Part shown: positions 11,270 through 23,652 of the stretch, piece after piece | How positions within the stretch are numbered: the first letter of the stretch is position 1 | Layout of the letters: every line of letters starts with the position of its first letter | DNA from: Boswellia sacra | Taxonomy: Eukaryota; Streptophyta; Magnoliopsida; Sapindales; Burseraceae | Reading direction: 5' to 3' | DNA length: 64,000 nt | Assembly: GCA_013180625.2 (NCBI GenBank) | Contig: SNVD02009593.1 | Span: 1-64,000, forward strand | Made by a program: the position numbers and the translations under genes | Notes under the pieces: generated by a model | The model's input: only the letters and a program-made list of their open reading frames with translations | What the model was told of the DNA's origin: nothing | The model's database searches: none

Positions 11270-12798
11270 TGACACATCCGAAAAAGGATTGTCTCCCAAG
11301 TATAGGAGTGTCGAAGTAATAAAACCCGGTGTGACCGGGGTCGATCCACGAGGAAGGGAATTTAAGCGTTACAAATTATAAGCTAAATAAATGTGATATG
11401 GATGATTCAAAGAGGTGACATGATAATATCAACAAGTATGTAAGATGGTAGGTGGTATTACCGACCATTCAAATATAAAACAAAAAGCAAGAGGAGGTAA
11501 AACCATCCATGGAAATAGGTGGTATAACCAACCATAGTAAATTAAAGAACAATTTCATAAGGTGGTAGAACCTACCATAGTAAATAAAATAAAAAGTTCA
11601 TAAACAATAGAATAATTAAAATACAAGAAGAATTAACACAATAACAATGAAGGCTAAGGTTAGGGGATCCGCCCTTGATATTTCAAATAAGGATAATTAA
11701 CCCATTTTAGTTATATGAATTATATTAGTTTCATTACCAATATTTATACCACTTCTTGTAAATGGGTTTAAGCATCCAATGTGCCAATCACCATATGTCT
11801 ACAACAAATCAAGGTTCCTAACTAGATTCGTGTCGGTAAGGAAGAACCATACATCATCTAGAAAGGATCCAAGCATTTGATGTGCCAAGGATTGTCGACA
11901 ATGGATCAAGACCTCCACTTTACGAGTGGTGTCAAGATTGATTAAGAAATTAAATATAAATCATATTGAATAAACATTATAAGATTAAGATTATTAAGCA
12001 CATATTAAGGGTTAGAGAATCCTTATTCTCATATCAAGGGTTTCACCCTTTCACCTTAGCAAAAGAGAAATTAGAAGAACATTATAATAGAAAGAAAATA
12101 AAATGCAAGAAAAAGGAAATTCATTAATAACATAAACACACAAAACACAATACAAGATCCTAGCCAAAGCCAAAATGTTCCAGCCAAGGCCAAGATGCCC
12201 TAATGGGTCACAAGGCACCTCTATTTATAGATACATCCAGGGGCAAACTTGTCAAATTACAAGGGCATAATTGTCAAATATTAGTTGTAAATATCTTTGA
12301 CAATTGGGATCATTAGGCACCGACTTTGACCATCAATTTTGACATCGAAATGTTGTGAATTTTAATCACATGTCTTCATCAAAATTGTAGATATTTCTCT
12401 CAGCTTTCTAGAACATATTGATTTGCACAATTTGAATACGTATTTTGAGAGATACGGTCCAAATATTGAGGCCTGGTTAGACTGGGCCGAGACTGTAGAT
12501 GGGTTCATTTCAAGCCCAATTTTGGTCCACTAAGAGCCCGAATTTGATGATGCTTTTGAAATACAATCTTGTAGACAATTGAATCAGCTTTCCAAAACAT
12601 TAAGAATTGCACCATTCTGATCTATAAATAGAGAGTTATGCCCATTTTACCGAACCTGTAACAAAACCAAAATTAAGAGGAATTAATTCCAAAGATACAA
12701 ATGCTACAAATATGCTTAAGTTGAGGAATTTAATGACACTATTAATGCAATATGATGAACTAAACTCTTATTAAACATGCATATTTAAGTGTTCATCA
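11270..12798 (-). repeat. 5' LTR of the Athila-like element
   Basis: This 1529-bp copy of the LTR begins TGACACATCCG and ends TTCATCA. It is followed directly by the target duplication TGATC at 12799-12803. As the minus-strand 5' LTR it would carry the element's promoter. Confidence 0.95.
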
Positions 12799-12803
12799 TG
12801 ATC

Positions 12804-13797
12804 ATATGCCCTTCTTTGCTTTTTCCTTATCTTTGTTATTGTTAAATTTATATTAAAATAAGTTAAATATATGATTATGCCTTTTGCATAACATCTTGAA
12901 AATTGGGGACTAGCAGATGTGAATGCAGGGGTGAGTCTTTGACTTTTAATGGAAATATAATGGTAATCACATCCAATGGGAACAGAGTTGTCTACCATTC
13001 GATTTTTGTATCTAGTTACAACTAGTCTTATATCCTTTTTTGTAATTTTTTGTATAAACTCTACAAAGAGCTGAATAAGAGGCTTCCTTTGTGTATAAAA
13101 TATTTTCCAAGTGCCAAAAGATGAGACTTGTCTTGACTAATAATTTTAACTAACCAAGCTCATTTATACCAACTTATGTTGTCCAAAGTAGTCCTTACTT
13201 TTTTGGCAACATATTTCTGATGCTGGCTACATTACTGTCTAATGTGTCGAAAGCTGGGCTTACAAGTTGTGATGAATGATAACATGACATAATTAGGAAC
13301 AACGATTAAAAATTTGTTTCCTTTTTCATGTTTGCTAATACTTTTGATCATATTTTGTAAATTGACTCTGCCATTTTCCACTTATTCTTTCCTTTTTATT
13401 TGTTTTTAATATGTGAAGCCACTCCTAGTTCCATTAGTTGTTATCCCATCACTTCTATTGGCACTGTTGTTTGTAGATGGAAAGAATGCTAGTTGAATTT
13501 CTCTGTTATGTGCAGATTTTATTTAGGTCCTATCAATCATCATTTGTTAAAGGATATATACACATATATATATGTATATACATACATACATACATATATA
13601 TATATATATAGATACATGTAAGGAAAAGGGAAAATTGACTGCAAGAACTAGTTGTCTTGAATCTCTTGATGGGAGTAATTGTTCCAGCCATGGGAAAGTA
13701 GGCAGAAGTTTCTTGTTTGGTCATTAATCAGTACATTTGTTGAGTTTGTCTTACAATAGATATATGTCTTTCCTTCTCGGATTCATCAACTGATCAG
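12804..13797 (+). other. Presumed intron of the OTS/ULP1-like gene, with a TA/CATA microsatellite
   Basis: No coding sequence is seen. A microsatellite of TATA and CATACATA units lies at about 13553-13613. The stretch lies between the retroelement's right end and the first clear OTS-like exon. With the bases left of the insertion (1167-1226) it would form one intron of about 1 kb before the insertion. Confidence 0.4.
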
Positions 13798-15493
13798 AGA
13801 TGATAATGTCCAAACAGGGCCACACTCTTCTTCTTCTAGACGAGGATGAAACTGCAGTTGAAGAGACAACATAGGAAACTCCAGAGGTAGAGATAACAGA
13901 GCAAGTAGACAAACTTCCTAAATGGTAAGTGGGACTGCTGATACTGGACGTTAATTAGTGTACTGTCTCAGCTGGTGTCATGGATTTGAGCTTTAGCAAT
14001 AATTTAAATTTTTGTTACGCTTTCAGCATGAAGGATGCCAAGATCTACTACCCATCAAGGTGCACTCTTGTTGCTTTCCTAAAATTGGCAAAGAATGGCT
14101 TCTTTGGATAATAGTATTACCCTATTTAATTTGTGCACCATGCCTGCGAACCGGGGATGATCCAGAATCTATTGAAATTTGTTACATGGATATAAATCAC
14201 CTTGCCCCTAAAGCTTATTTGACATCACCAATTATGAATTTTTACATTCGGTAAGTGTTTTTTTACGATTTATGTTTGATGCTAGGATTAGAAAGATAAT
14301 AGTTGTTTTTCTCTAGCATAATCTAGCTTTAGCGAATCCTCTCTGCCTAAACACAATTTGTTACCACCCTATAGTTAAAGTCCAAGAACATGTGAGTTTT
14401 CTAGTATCGGTTTTCTTTTCTTCCAAGTAGTTTTTGGTTGTCTAGGTTGGAATGTTACTGATGAGCTACTTATGTATCTTCAGTTGGTGGTTTCCCTGCA
14501 GGGGCCTGTTTGTCAGATTTGTGGCTTCAAGTGGATTGCAGCTATGATTGGTGCTGGTCAATGAGAAATTAAAAGAAGTACACTACTAACTGTATTCTTA
14601 AAAATGGTTGTTTGTGTCATGTGCAGGGAGCTAAGTGTACTTGAGTTGGAAGGGTGTTATATTAACTCTTTTGACATAACAGGGATGATGTTTTTGCCCA
14701 TGCAAAAACTTTTCTTGACTATTAAAAAGTATGACGTTGACCTTCAGAAGAAGCTTTTAAAGCTTAAGTTCTATAGTGGTGGCTTAATATTATCTGCTGT
14801 GACTTGCAATGTTTTGTCTTTTCCATTACTATTCAATTGTTCCTTCTCACCATTATGCCTTTTATTTTTTCCTCCTTTTGATAATAATCTAAATATTCTT
14901 CTCAAGTTAAGCTATTGACCATTAATTGTTCAAAGAAATGTGGTTTATTTCGTAGGCTAATTCAGTACATTTTTTTCTCCATTTATATTAGAATTTTTAT
15001 TGTCTTTGTTAGGCGGATATTTTGAAGAACTAAACCTGTATTTTAGAGGTGTTTACGTTGCATGGTGTTGTTGGTTCATGGATCATCATTGTCTCATATG
15101 TGTGATGGTAGGAGCCAATCCTAGTGTTTGATTATGTGTTTTTAGAACATGACATGAGGTGTATTGGAGCTATTTTTCTATTTATTCATTATACAAGAAC
15201 TGAGGATCTATATATTCCTTATTTTGTTTGCTTTGAAGCTTCAATGCATTTATCTTCACCTTATGTGCTATTTTGATCTTGTAATAGTATTTAAATACTC
15301 CATGGAGGAATCTATTTTCTTTTTCTTATAGTTTGGATAGCATTCTATGGGTGGATTTGTGGTAGTGTTTCCATAGTTAATCATCTGTGGACTCATTTGT
15401 TTAGGCATTTACAGCATCTCCAACAAATACGGCCATATGGGATTGCCATTTTTTCAACACATATTTTTAGCTCAAGAGGCTGTATCATCCAAG
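13798..15493 (+). pseudogene. OTS/ULP1-like SUMO protease, exons of a truncated gene
   Basis: Four exon pieces read in order. The first, about 13798-13924, ends VEITEQVDKLPK with donor GTAAGT. The second, 14027-14059, encodes CMKDAKIYYPSR across a good splice junction. The third, about 14152-14250, encodes DDPESIEICYMDINHLAPKA and then YLTSPIMNFYIR, with donor GTAAGT at 14251. The fourth, 15405-15493, has a TTTAG acceptor and contains AIWDCHFFNTYF. This is the N-terminal half of the plant ULP1 cysteine-protease domain, which removes SUMO from nuclear proteins. Defects: an in-frame TAG at 13872-13874, no AG acceptor before the third exon, and a one-base frameshift plus a stop in the fourth. 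The exons carrying the catalytic His, Asp and Cys are absent downstream. Expression of a functional protease is unlikely. Confidence 0.75.
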
Positions 15494-16231
15494 GTAGGTA
15501 CTTGCTTTTTTACTTTTAACTGTTTGCATTGTCTTCATTAACTCATAGTAAATTGATGGTTCTATTTGGGGATTCTGTGAGCCATTTTGAATTGGACTTT
15601 GGAAAAACTCTGAACTTTTAATACTGTGTCTGCCCAAGTCATTTGAATATTAGCATACCTAGAGTTTTATTACTTTGGCTGCATTAAGCTGGTGTTGACT
15701 CAGCTTAGCTTATGTTGGTTATATTTACCTGTGATTCTTCTTGAGAAAATTAAAGGATGGGATACAAAGACATATGTGGCTCAACCTGAAAATGTTTACT
15801 AACATCTAATGATTAAGAAGCTTGTTTTGTTAGAAGTTTTCTGATTGGTATGTTGTAATAAGTTGATTAACATCTAATGAACTTAGCACCTGCCTATATG
15901 TTATGTGAAATTTCAATGGCTTATTTATAGGTCGTTGATTTTGTTGCTTTAAAGAAATTTCCCACAGCTTTCTATGAGCTATAAACAATTTCCCTCCTCT
16001 TTGTTATCATTTACTTCCCGTTGGAACACTTTGTTGCTTAATTTCCTTTTAGGCTTGAAAATGATTAATCTATTGTGTCTTATAAGCTTCCTATATTCCC
16101 TTTTAGGAGGGTTACATCCACGATTTTTTCTATTCATAAACATCAAATTATATATTATTCATTACATACAAATTAACTTTTTCTATACAAATTATATATT
16201 ATATATTTTTTATTTTTAGAAAAAATAAAAA
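15494..16231. other. No recognisable gene; truncated end of the OTS-like locus
   Basis: After the last OTS-like exon a normal donor (AAG then GTAGGT) opens an intron-like sequence, but no further ULP1 exon is found before the CACTA remnant. The short open frame at 15974-16219 is hydrophobic and AT-driven, with no family resemblance. Confidence 0.5.
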
Positions 16232-16771
16232 ATATATAATACGTGTCAGCCTAAATTTAATTCAGGCTGACACGTGTTATATATTTTGAAAAGTATATGT
16301 CAACCAAAAAATGACACATAAAAGTTACCCAAAAACGATACAAAATGTGTCACTCAGCGAATGACATTGGATGTCGGCCTAAAAATGACACATAAAAGTG
16401 AAATTGTGTCACTTGGGAAATTAGTTAATGTCGGACAGAAAATGACACATATTTTATGTCGCTCAGTTAATGACACTAAATGTCGGCCATAAAATGACAC
16501 ATATAATTTTAAAAGATGCCCTTTTGTGTTAGTCAATGAATGATAATAGGATGTTGGCCAAAAAACGACACATATAATTTATAATTTGTGTCTTTTGTTG
16601 ACTGACACAAGATTTGTGTCACTTATTGGCAGACACATATTTGGTACAATCCGACACGTAGTGACACATATTTGTTCCATACATGTCTATTTGTGAATGA
16701 CACATATCTTTGTGTCGTCCATTTATGTCACGCGAAGACTGACATTTATATAGACCTTTTTTGTTGTAGTG
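16232..16771. mobile_element. Terminal region of a CACTA (En/Spm-type) DNA transposon
   Basis: The right border reads TTTTTTGTTGTAGTG, the inverse of CACTACAACAAAAAA, a typical plant CACTA terminal repeat. Inside it, more than ten copies of TGACACATA, TGTGTCA and ATGTCGGCC occur in both orientations, as expected of subterminal transposase-binding repeats. The left limit is a near-perfect palindrome of about 52 bp centred near 16257 (ACGTGTCAGCC against GGCTGACACGT). No left TIR was found, so this is one end or a collapsed fold-back derivative. The three bases after the end are ATT, but no matching duplication could be placed. Confidence 0.7.
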
Positions 16772-16979
16772 ATTTTGGTTATTTTTTTAGACATTCATCT
16801 TTATTCCTTCATCGAGCCTAAAAAATTTAGTGTCTACACCCCCTTTTCTCTAGACCATTTCTTTCTTCCTAATCCTCTTTCTTATATCCTTTACAATAAT
16901 AAACATGAGCGTATATACTCCAAGGAAATAAAAGTGAAAGCCAATGGCCAAGTGCCATGTGTATAATTAAAACAGAATT

Positions 16980-18560
16980 TTCGAAGTTGCGCTCTAATGC
17001 ACTTTGCTTGTTGGCGTAAAGATTCTATCTCAGCATGTTTCCAGGACCCTTATTGCACACCTGCATGCTTGTTAGTTGAATTTCACTCACTAATTTAATA
17101 AATCTGAATTTAATTTTTGATTAGTTTTGAGTAAATTTTGGAATTTAATTTGTGTTATTTAGTTATTTGCAACTTTTAAGACATTCAATCTGAATTTGAA
17201 GAATAATGATCAACATTAGGACAAAAGAACTCAAATTGGAAGATTTCTTGAATTTCCAAGTTCAGTAAGTTGCACACCAGCGCAAGATAGATTGCACAGT
17301 GGCACAATTCTAAGCAAAATTAAGTTTTACAAATTAGAGAGTTTGCGCTCCTACAGAAAGTCAAATTGTGCTCCTGCCAAGTGTATTTTCAACCATTCAA
17401 ACTTCAAGTGGAGAGTATGCGCTCCTGCGCAACAGCAACTGCACTCCAACGCAAGTTTGAATCTAGAAATTTTTTGCAGTCCTATTTTGACTTGGATTCA
17501 GACTTATTCTTTTATAGAGTATAAACAGATGTCTTTTAAGTCATTTCTAGGTGAGAATAAAAGTCCTGGGAAGTGCATTGGAGGCTAAGGAACTAAATTA
17601 CAACCATTAGAGATGTAAAATCAAGCTTGAATCATCAAGAAGTCTTCAAAAATTTCTAGTTCTTTCTTCTCTCTTTGTAACCCAATGCTTTCAATTTAAT
17701 TTTGTGTTATTTTCTTTTTCAATATGAACTAATTTTCTTTTCTAGGGTTAGGATATAGCCAAGTTGGATACTCTAATTATTTTTAGTTCAAAATATTGAT
17801 GTTTATTCAATCTTTGTTGAGTGAATTAATTATATGCTTAATGCTTGCGATTGTTTGACCAACTTTTGCATGATTTGAGGTATAAATTAGACTAAGAAGT
17901 TAATTTCTATTAGTCCTTAGTTAATTTACCATAAATTGACAAGATATAGAGATATGATTGTAATTTGTGCAATTTCTTGTGCTTAATGGGTGTTTATAGG
18001 TTGTTAGAATTGACAAAGATGTAATTCTCCTCCTAAAACATACATTGTTTTTACTTAAGAAAGATTAACAAATACATTAGTGAAATTGGTTAGCAACAAA
18101 TGAATAAACATTGATTTTATTGAATTAGATTATTAGAGTGGATACCTTATATGAAATCTAATACCCTAAATCTTCAATCATTGGATTTTTATCAATTTAC
18201 TTTAACATTGTTTACTTTTATTGTTTGCTCAATTTCAATTCATTTTTTTTTAGTTAATTAGTTGTCTTAAATTGTCACTTAAATTTCATTGTTCAAATAA
18301 AATTAGAGTTAGATTAAGTTTAGTAATTAGTAAACAATCTATGTGGGAATGATACTCATATTCATCATTATATTACTTGTTACGATTTTGTGCACTTGCG
18401 GATTTTACATAATAGAGCTACATTTGACGCAGTTGCATGATAACTTCCGCACTAGCGCAATGTGTCTTACACTCTTTGCTTGTAAAGGTTTGATACTGCA
18501 TGACTTGCGCACCTACGGAATCCCACTTGTGCTCCTGTACCATCCTGTTATCTGTATTAC
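16980..18560 (+). repeat. Probable LTR or retroelement relic with GC-rich motif clusters
   Basis: There is no coding sequence. The 3' part (18338-18405) reads TGTGGGAATGATACTCATA, ACTTGTTACGAT and GTGCACTTGCGG, a phrase typical of the ends of long plant gypsy LTRs. Two clusters (16985-17460 and 18425-18545) carry a degenerate motif of the form TTGCGC-N4/5-GCGCAA, also seen in several other LTRs of this window. Borders and a target duplication could not be fixed. Confidence 0.4.
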
Positions 18561-18599
18561 AAAAGTTGAGCCATAATTCCACATGTAATAGAGCTATAT

Positions 18600-19060
18600 T
18601 ACTTGAAAAATGATGAATTTAACTTTAGAGCAGCATTTCTTGAAGGATCTGATGTCATGTTATGGCCGTGCCCGTGGTAAAGAACAATAGACTGCTAGAT
18701 AATGTTGTCTATTAAGATCTATAGGAAATGAAAAACAGATAATTTTTATGAATCTAACATAGAATAAAAATTTTAGTTTACATCTTCATTTAGAATTGAC
18801 ATCTTTTTTATGAAATTGAATTGAATTCAAACCTATTATAAGGTACCAATATCAACCCAGTACCCGAGTATATTGAAGTGTGTACGTTCACTATCATGGG
18901 CCAATATTGTCCATCCTTTTGCCAACTTTGTTCTGGCTAAGGACAATTCACGTTTTTTAGTTTCGGAAGTTAAAAAAGAGGACCATTCTCTGTGCCCTCA
19001 TCTTAACCGGGAGTATACTAGTCATCTTATTCCACTCTTGCCATCTCTCCCTATTCTATT
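18600..19060 (-). pseudogene. CNL relic P0: 3' end and flank of a resistance gene
   Basis: On the minus strand 18870-18990 matches the last coding bases of the intact CNL at 63310-63410 (the CPQLEESW and DGQHWPRIA region). The lower part, to about 18700, matches that gene's 3' flank, including the TTGAATTCAATT run and the Lys-rich bases corresponding to TTCTTTCTCATTTTCTGTGG. Only the C-terminus remains. It is the leftmost member of the cluster. Confidence 0.65.
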
Positions 19061-20023
19061 CTAATTATTTACTTATACATGTGAAATTTCCTGTAATTTC
19101 CTTCACATTTTGAGTTGCTTAATATTTCCCAATTTCGCTCAATATTTTTGAACCATTTTAAGTAAAATTATCTCATAGTGATGTAGATTATAGAGCGATA
19201 AAGATTTTACAATTTATTGAAATTCAAAGCTATTGTTATATATCTCTGAATTAAAGTCACTTGGCAAAAATGGCCTCATCAGAGTATTAAGAATTGTTAA
19301 GGGATTATATTATGAAGCATGATATATAAAATTCTTCAATTTTTCTTTTTGAAACTTTGTTTAGTGAAAAGGTAGGCTATGTTGACAATTAGATATGAAT
19401 AATTCTTTTTGATTAGTTTTGCGTATGATAAGGTTTGGTCATTTTGGGTTGCTTTCTAAAATTGGATCCATAACTGCTACAAGGTGCTTAACTTTATTTA
19501 AGCATCTTCTCTTTCCCTTTACTTATCTTCCAGGAAAGTATGAGAAGGAGTTCCCTCTGTTTAGATTTTTGTGGATTGAAAAGCATTCATTCTCCACTAG
19601 CATACAAGAACATGATAACCATCAATTGGCAATTTATGAATTGAAAATAGAAGCATCCACGTATAGGGAAACCTGGATCTGGACTTGTATATGTTTGTTT
19701 AATGGTAATTCCAAACCGTTGTATAACAAGAATAATTCTATTACACTAACTACATATTTTGAAAAATGTATTTACCTTTAAAGTGGGATTTACTGAAGGA
19801 GTCAATGCTATGTTCAAGGTGAAGAGCAAGAGGAGAGGCAGCCTTGTGAAATTTGCCATTTAGATACATAGAAAATGAAAAAGAATTAATGAACACGAAT
19901 TAAATATATAATATAAATGGTGATTTGCGTTTTTATTTAAATTGACACACTTGGGTAGGGGTTTATGAAATTGAATTGAATTTGATTTTGATCCTCTACT
20001 GAGTTATCAAAAGTTTACTCAAC
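19061..20023. repeat. Duplicated 3' flank of a CNL gene (copy 1)
   Basis: This non-coding segment is similar, in the same order, to 50500-51520 continued at 56951-57060. Shared runs include TAGGCTATGTTGACAATTAG, AGATATGAATAATTCT and ACAAGAACATGATAACCATC. Each copy lies downstream of a minus-strand CNL relic. They are paralogous intergenic segments of one tandem duplication. The short ORF at 19419-19781 in it is not supported as a gene. Confidence 0.7.
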
Positions 20024-22868
20024 TTATCCTGATGTGAGGTATATGGCTATCAGGGGCCAATACTGTCCATCCTTATTGCAATTTTCTTCTAGCTGAGGAC
20101 AATTATCAATGTTTGGTTCCAAAAGTGAAGAAGGCAGACCATGATCTAGAGAGTGTTTAAGCTTTGGATGACAAATGAAAGATAGACTTTCCAAGGATGT
20201 GAGGTTTTGAACTATAGATGACAAGCGTCCTAAGTATGGAAAATCTTCAATCAGCAATCTAGTTAGAGAGGAAGGAAGTGTCATTCCTATTTCCTCCTGT
20301 GGAAAAGACGCCACGTTCTTAAATGCACCACCAATGTAGAGTTCTCTAAGAAAGGTGAGTATATGCAACCCCCAATTGGACAATGGTTTGCAGATATTAA
20401 CATTTCTAATCTTGAGTGACTTACTGTTAGTGGGAAATCCATCCTTGGGGAAGGATACAATGCCCTGACAACTTTCTATACTCGAATACTAAAGAGAGGT
20501 GAGAGTTTCCAGGTTATTCAAGAGGGCCACCAGTTTCTCACAAGCGCTTATGTTGAGCTATGTCAGTTTTGTGGAAGGCAACCCTCCTGGAAATTGAACA
20601 ATACTTGGGCAACTGTCTAGACTTATCTCTTTAAGATGGTTGAGTTTGTTTGTGCCATTTGGTAATGATTTAAGATTTTCACATCCATAGATTTCAATGC
20701 TTTCAAGAGATGTATTGTTATGCACCTCTTGGGCTATTGACTCCAGCATTGGACAACGCTTAATTCTAAGGTATGCAAAAGCCCCGGGTAGATCACCTCT
20801 TAAGGACAAGGACAAAATATTGCAACAATTCTCAACCTTAATATGCTGAAGTGTGGCAAATGGCTTGCCTTTTGGCCATAAGGATGTGAGATGTAGACAA
20901 TTTCCTACGTCCACGCACTCTAGGGGAGAGGTACTATTACTATTGTTGCTGTTGTTGTGCTCCCCTCATTCATTATTGAAACTTCCTTTTTGTCCACCAG
21001 AGTTTGTAACTCATGGCATTTTCGAATTTCCAGCCGGTTTAAATTCTGAGGAAGCTGGACTCTAGCAATGCATGTCAAAGAATAACACCTTTAAATCCTT
21101 AGAATTTCAAAAGATGCCAGGCTTTTAACCTCAAAGCTGGAGGAATCTAGTCCTTTGCAGTCCTCAATTATGATGAATCTCGTTGGGAAGGCAGGCCAAC
21201 TTTTTGAAACCAAACAGGATATGGAAAATTTTCACAACATTTAAATTCCTGCTGCTGTCGCTCTTCTTTTACCCTGGCCACCAAGGAAACATGTTGGCGT
21301 TAGCCCTCAGTCACCGATTGAGAGAGGGAGCTAATATCTCGATTTAATAGCATTCCACTCTCAAAGAAAGATTTTCGAATTTAACAATTACGAATCATCA
21401 TTTCTTTTAATTTTGGTAACACTTGCATAGAATGCTCAGCTAGAAGCACATTTGACACATTGGTAAGAACCACAAACTTCAGTAAGCTAAGGTGTACTGT
21501 ACTCTACACCACCTTCTTGCATCCAATAATTTCTATTTTGCATAGCGTTAAAGAACTTGCAATTAAAACCAACAATTGCTTACATTCATCAATCATAAGC
21601 CCTTCCAAAGAAAGGAAGACGTTCTGGCAATCTTATTCCTTGCAAGGCGAGGAAACCTTGAACTTCTTGACTAGCTCCAAAAGAATTCCAATTTTTCCAT
21701 TCTTTCATGTTTGAAAATGCGAGTCTTGAGTGAAATAAAAGGGGCGCAACCCTTTTCATAAAAGTCTGGACCCACGCTTTCTACTCCATCCATTCGCTTG
21801 ATAAAAAGGTGCTTGAGGAAAAGCAGTTGCCCGACAGATGGCAATAAAATGCACTTGCGACAATTTTTTAATTTTAGACACATTAATTTTGAGCATAAGG
21901 AATCTCCTATCCAATTTGGAAATCTTTTACCAATAGAGCCACTAATTATGAGCTCTGACAAATTTTGATGAGGTCGTAGTATTTCAAGCACCTCTATTTG
22001 AGTTTTTGCCTGCTTTAAATCATCAATGCCGCGAGTCCATTCCAAAAGTAGAACATTCAGGTTCTCCTTACCATGTAAGTCAGCCTTCTTGGTGTCATTA
22101 ACATCATGTACATTCTCTAAACCTGCGATGTGAAACCTCTCTCTCAGATGGGTTAAGGACTTTAATTCTGCTAACCTAGAGCAAACTCCTTTGCCCATAA
22201 CAAACTTCGGCAGTGCTCGCAAACCACTTAATTTGCCTATCCTCAAGGGCATTTTCTCCAATGAACCTGTTTTGAAAATTTTGAGATGACGCAAATTGAT
22301 TAGATTACCCATGTCTACACACAATACCCTTAGAAACTCATAACCCTCTAATAAAAGTGTTCGTAAATTGCATAGTGTACTGACAGATTCAGGCAAAGTT
22401 TTAATATTTGTTTGAGAAAGGCCAAGGTATCTTAGATGCTTCAAATCTCCAATATTATTTGGCAGCTCCTGGACGAAATATCCATGCAAAGATAAGACCC
22501 TTAAACGTCGTAATTTTAGCAAAATGTGATAAATGAGTTGAGAGTGAAGGAAGAGGAATCTTGATATTGCACGAATAAAATCCTTAACTGTTTGATGACA
22601 TCAGAGGCCCCATGCTTTTCAATTTTGTCAAATGGGCTACCAATATAAGATAGATGACGTAAAGTTTTTGTAAGATAACATTTGTCAACCCCGTGAGTCT
22701 CCTCCACCATAAAATATGTTTCTCTTGCAATCCGTTGAGCTAGATCATGTATGAGATCATGCATCACAAATAATGATCTATCCCGACTTGATTTTTGGAA
22801 GAATGATCTTGACTATAGTTCATAAAAATACTTGTGACCTAAATCTTTTACCTATTTTTCACTTGTTT
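20024..22868 (-). pseudogene. CNL relic P1, LRR half
   Basis: Minus-strand reading gives the C-terminal two thirds of an R13L1-like CNL. From the right, a MHDLIHDLAQ motif (about 22760) and TLRHLSYIG lead into LRRs (21671-22522: LRVLSLHGYFVQELP, LRYLGLSQTNIKTLP). More LRRs follow at 20558-20914 and 20024-20383, ending DGQYWPLIA. Frameshifts and stops separate these pieces (around 22515, 21670, 21065, 20555 and 20390). It has only one copy of the 48-residue LRR module that is repeated in the intact gene. It is continuous with 32005-33356 once the copia insertion is removed. Confidence 0.9.
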
Positions 22869-23538
22869 TGTAAAGTCTGTGGCTCAACTTGTGAAGTATA
22901 AGCAGAAAAATGGCGCAGGCGCGTAGCTCCGAAGCCCCAGATACACATTAGATGCAGTGTCAGACATACGAAGACAGAAGCTTGGCACTGTCGCATAAGG
23001 AGTGTTGTACAGGAGCGCAACATTGGTGCTAGAGCACAGATAACACTGTATAGAGGCATAAATTCTGGGCTTATGGATGCATTTGGACAGAGAGTTTGCA
23101 TCAGAGCACGGATATTGTGATGTGGGAGCGCAAGTCTGATTTATGGTACAATCAAGATTACTTGTCATGCAAGTAATTGGCCTATAAGCCTTGGACTATA
23201 AATAAGAGGCGTATTTTTCAGTGTAATATAGAGCAGAGAAAAGAGAGAAAGAAAGAGAGTTAGGGTTTAGAGAGATTGGGAGTTTTTGGGGGAGAAAAAA
23301 AACTAAATTTCTTCTAGTTGTCCCTGAAAACACTCTTTTATCTCTTGTTTTTTACCATAGTGGATTGATCATCACCAGCAACTGGACATAGGATCACGTT
23401 TTATGGTCTGAACTAGTATAAATCCTCGTGTTCTTGTGTTCTTACTTTGATTTATCTTGCTTGGGTGTGTCTTAAAACTCCTAGTTAAATTTTGCATTAA
23501 GCTTCTTGTGAGTGTATGTGTCGCTCTTCTTCACAACA
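22869..23538 (+). repeat. 5' LTR of copia element 1
   Basis: This 670-bp LTR begins TGTAAAGTCTGTGG and ends TTCACAACA. It contains several copies of the GC-rich motif (for example GGAGCGCAA), a TATAAATAAGAG box at about 23198-23210, and the promoter-proximal AGAGAAAGAAAGAGAG run. The 27671 copy and the solo LTR at 36103-36790 are of the same family. Confidence 0.9.
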
Positions 23539-23540
23539 AA

Positions 23541-23554
23541 TTGATATCAGAGCC
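23541..23554 (+). promoter_or_regulatory. Primer-binding site of copia element 1
   Basis: TTGATATCAGAGCC follows the LTR by two bases. It is complementary to the 3' end of initiator tRNA-Met apart from one change. Confidence 0.8.
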
Positions 23555-23652
23555 TGGTGACGACTGTTTGGTTTGTGATCTTTGGTGGCCAAAGTTCATA
23601 GCACAATAGGCATTCAATAAAAGCCCTGACTCGTAGCTACACAATATGAGAG

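Larger units (their letters stand above)
1227..12798 (-). mobile_element. Athila-like Ty3/gypsy LTR retrotransposon, complete ends
   Basis: This 11,572-bp element has two long LTRs that start TG and end CA. A perfect 5-bp target-site duplication, TGATC, lies at 1222-1226 and 12799-12803. Coding runs on the minus strand, so the 5' LTR is the right-hand one. Internal order on the minus strand is primer site, gag, protease, reverse transcriptase, RNase H, integrase, an unrecognised ORF, a captured LOG gene copy, polypurine tract. RT and gag motifs are of the Athila type. The LTRs differ at roughly 30 positions over 1.5 kb by eye (about 2%), so the insertion is fairly recent. All reading frames are broken. 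It lies in what looks like an intron of an OTS/ULP1-like gene. Confidence 0.93.

Noticed and set aside
13553..13613. TA/CATA-rich run as a promoter or origin
   Set aside because: It is a simple microsatellite in a presumed intron, with no supporting signal.
14604..14918. 104-codon plus-strand frame between OTS-like exons
   Set aside because: It lies where an intron is expected, has no recognisable domain and becomes low-complexity and hydrophobic at its end.
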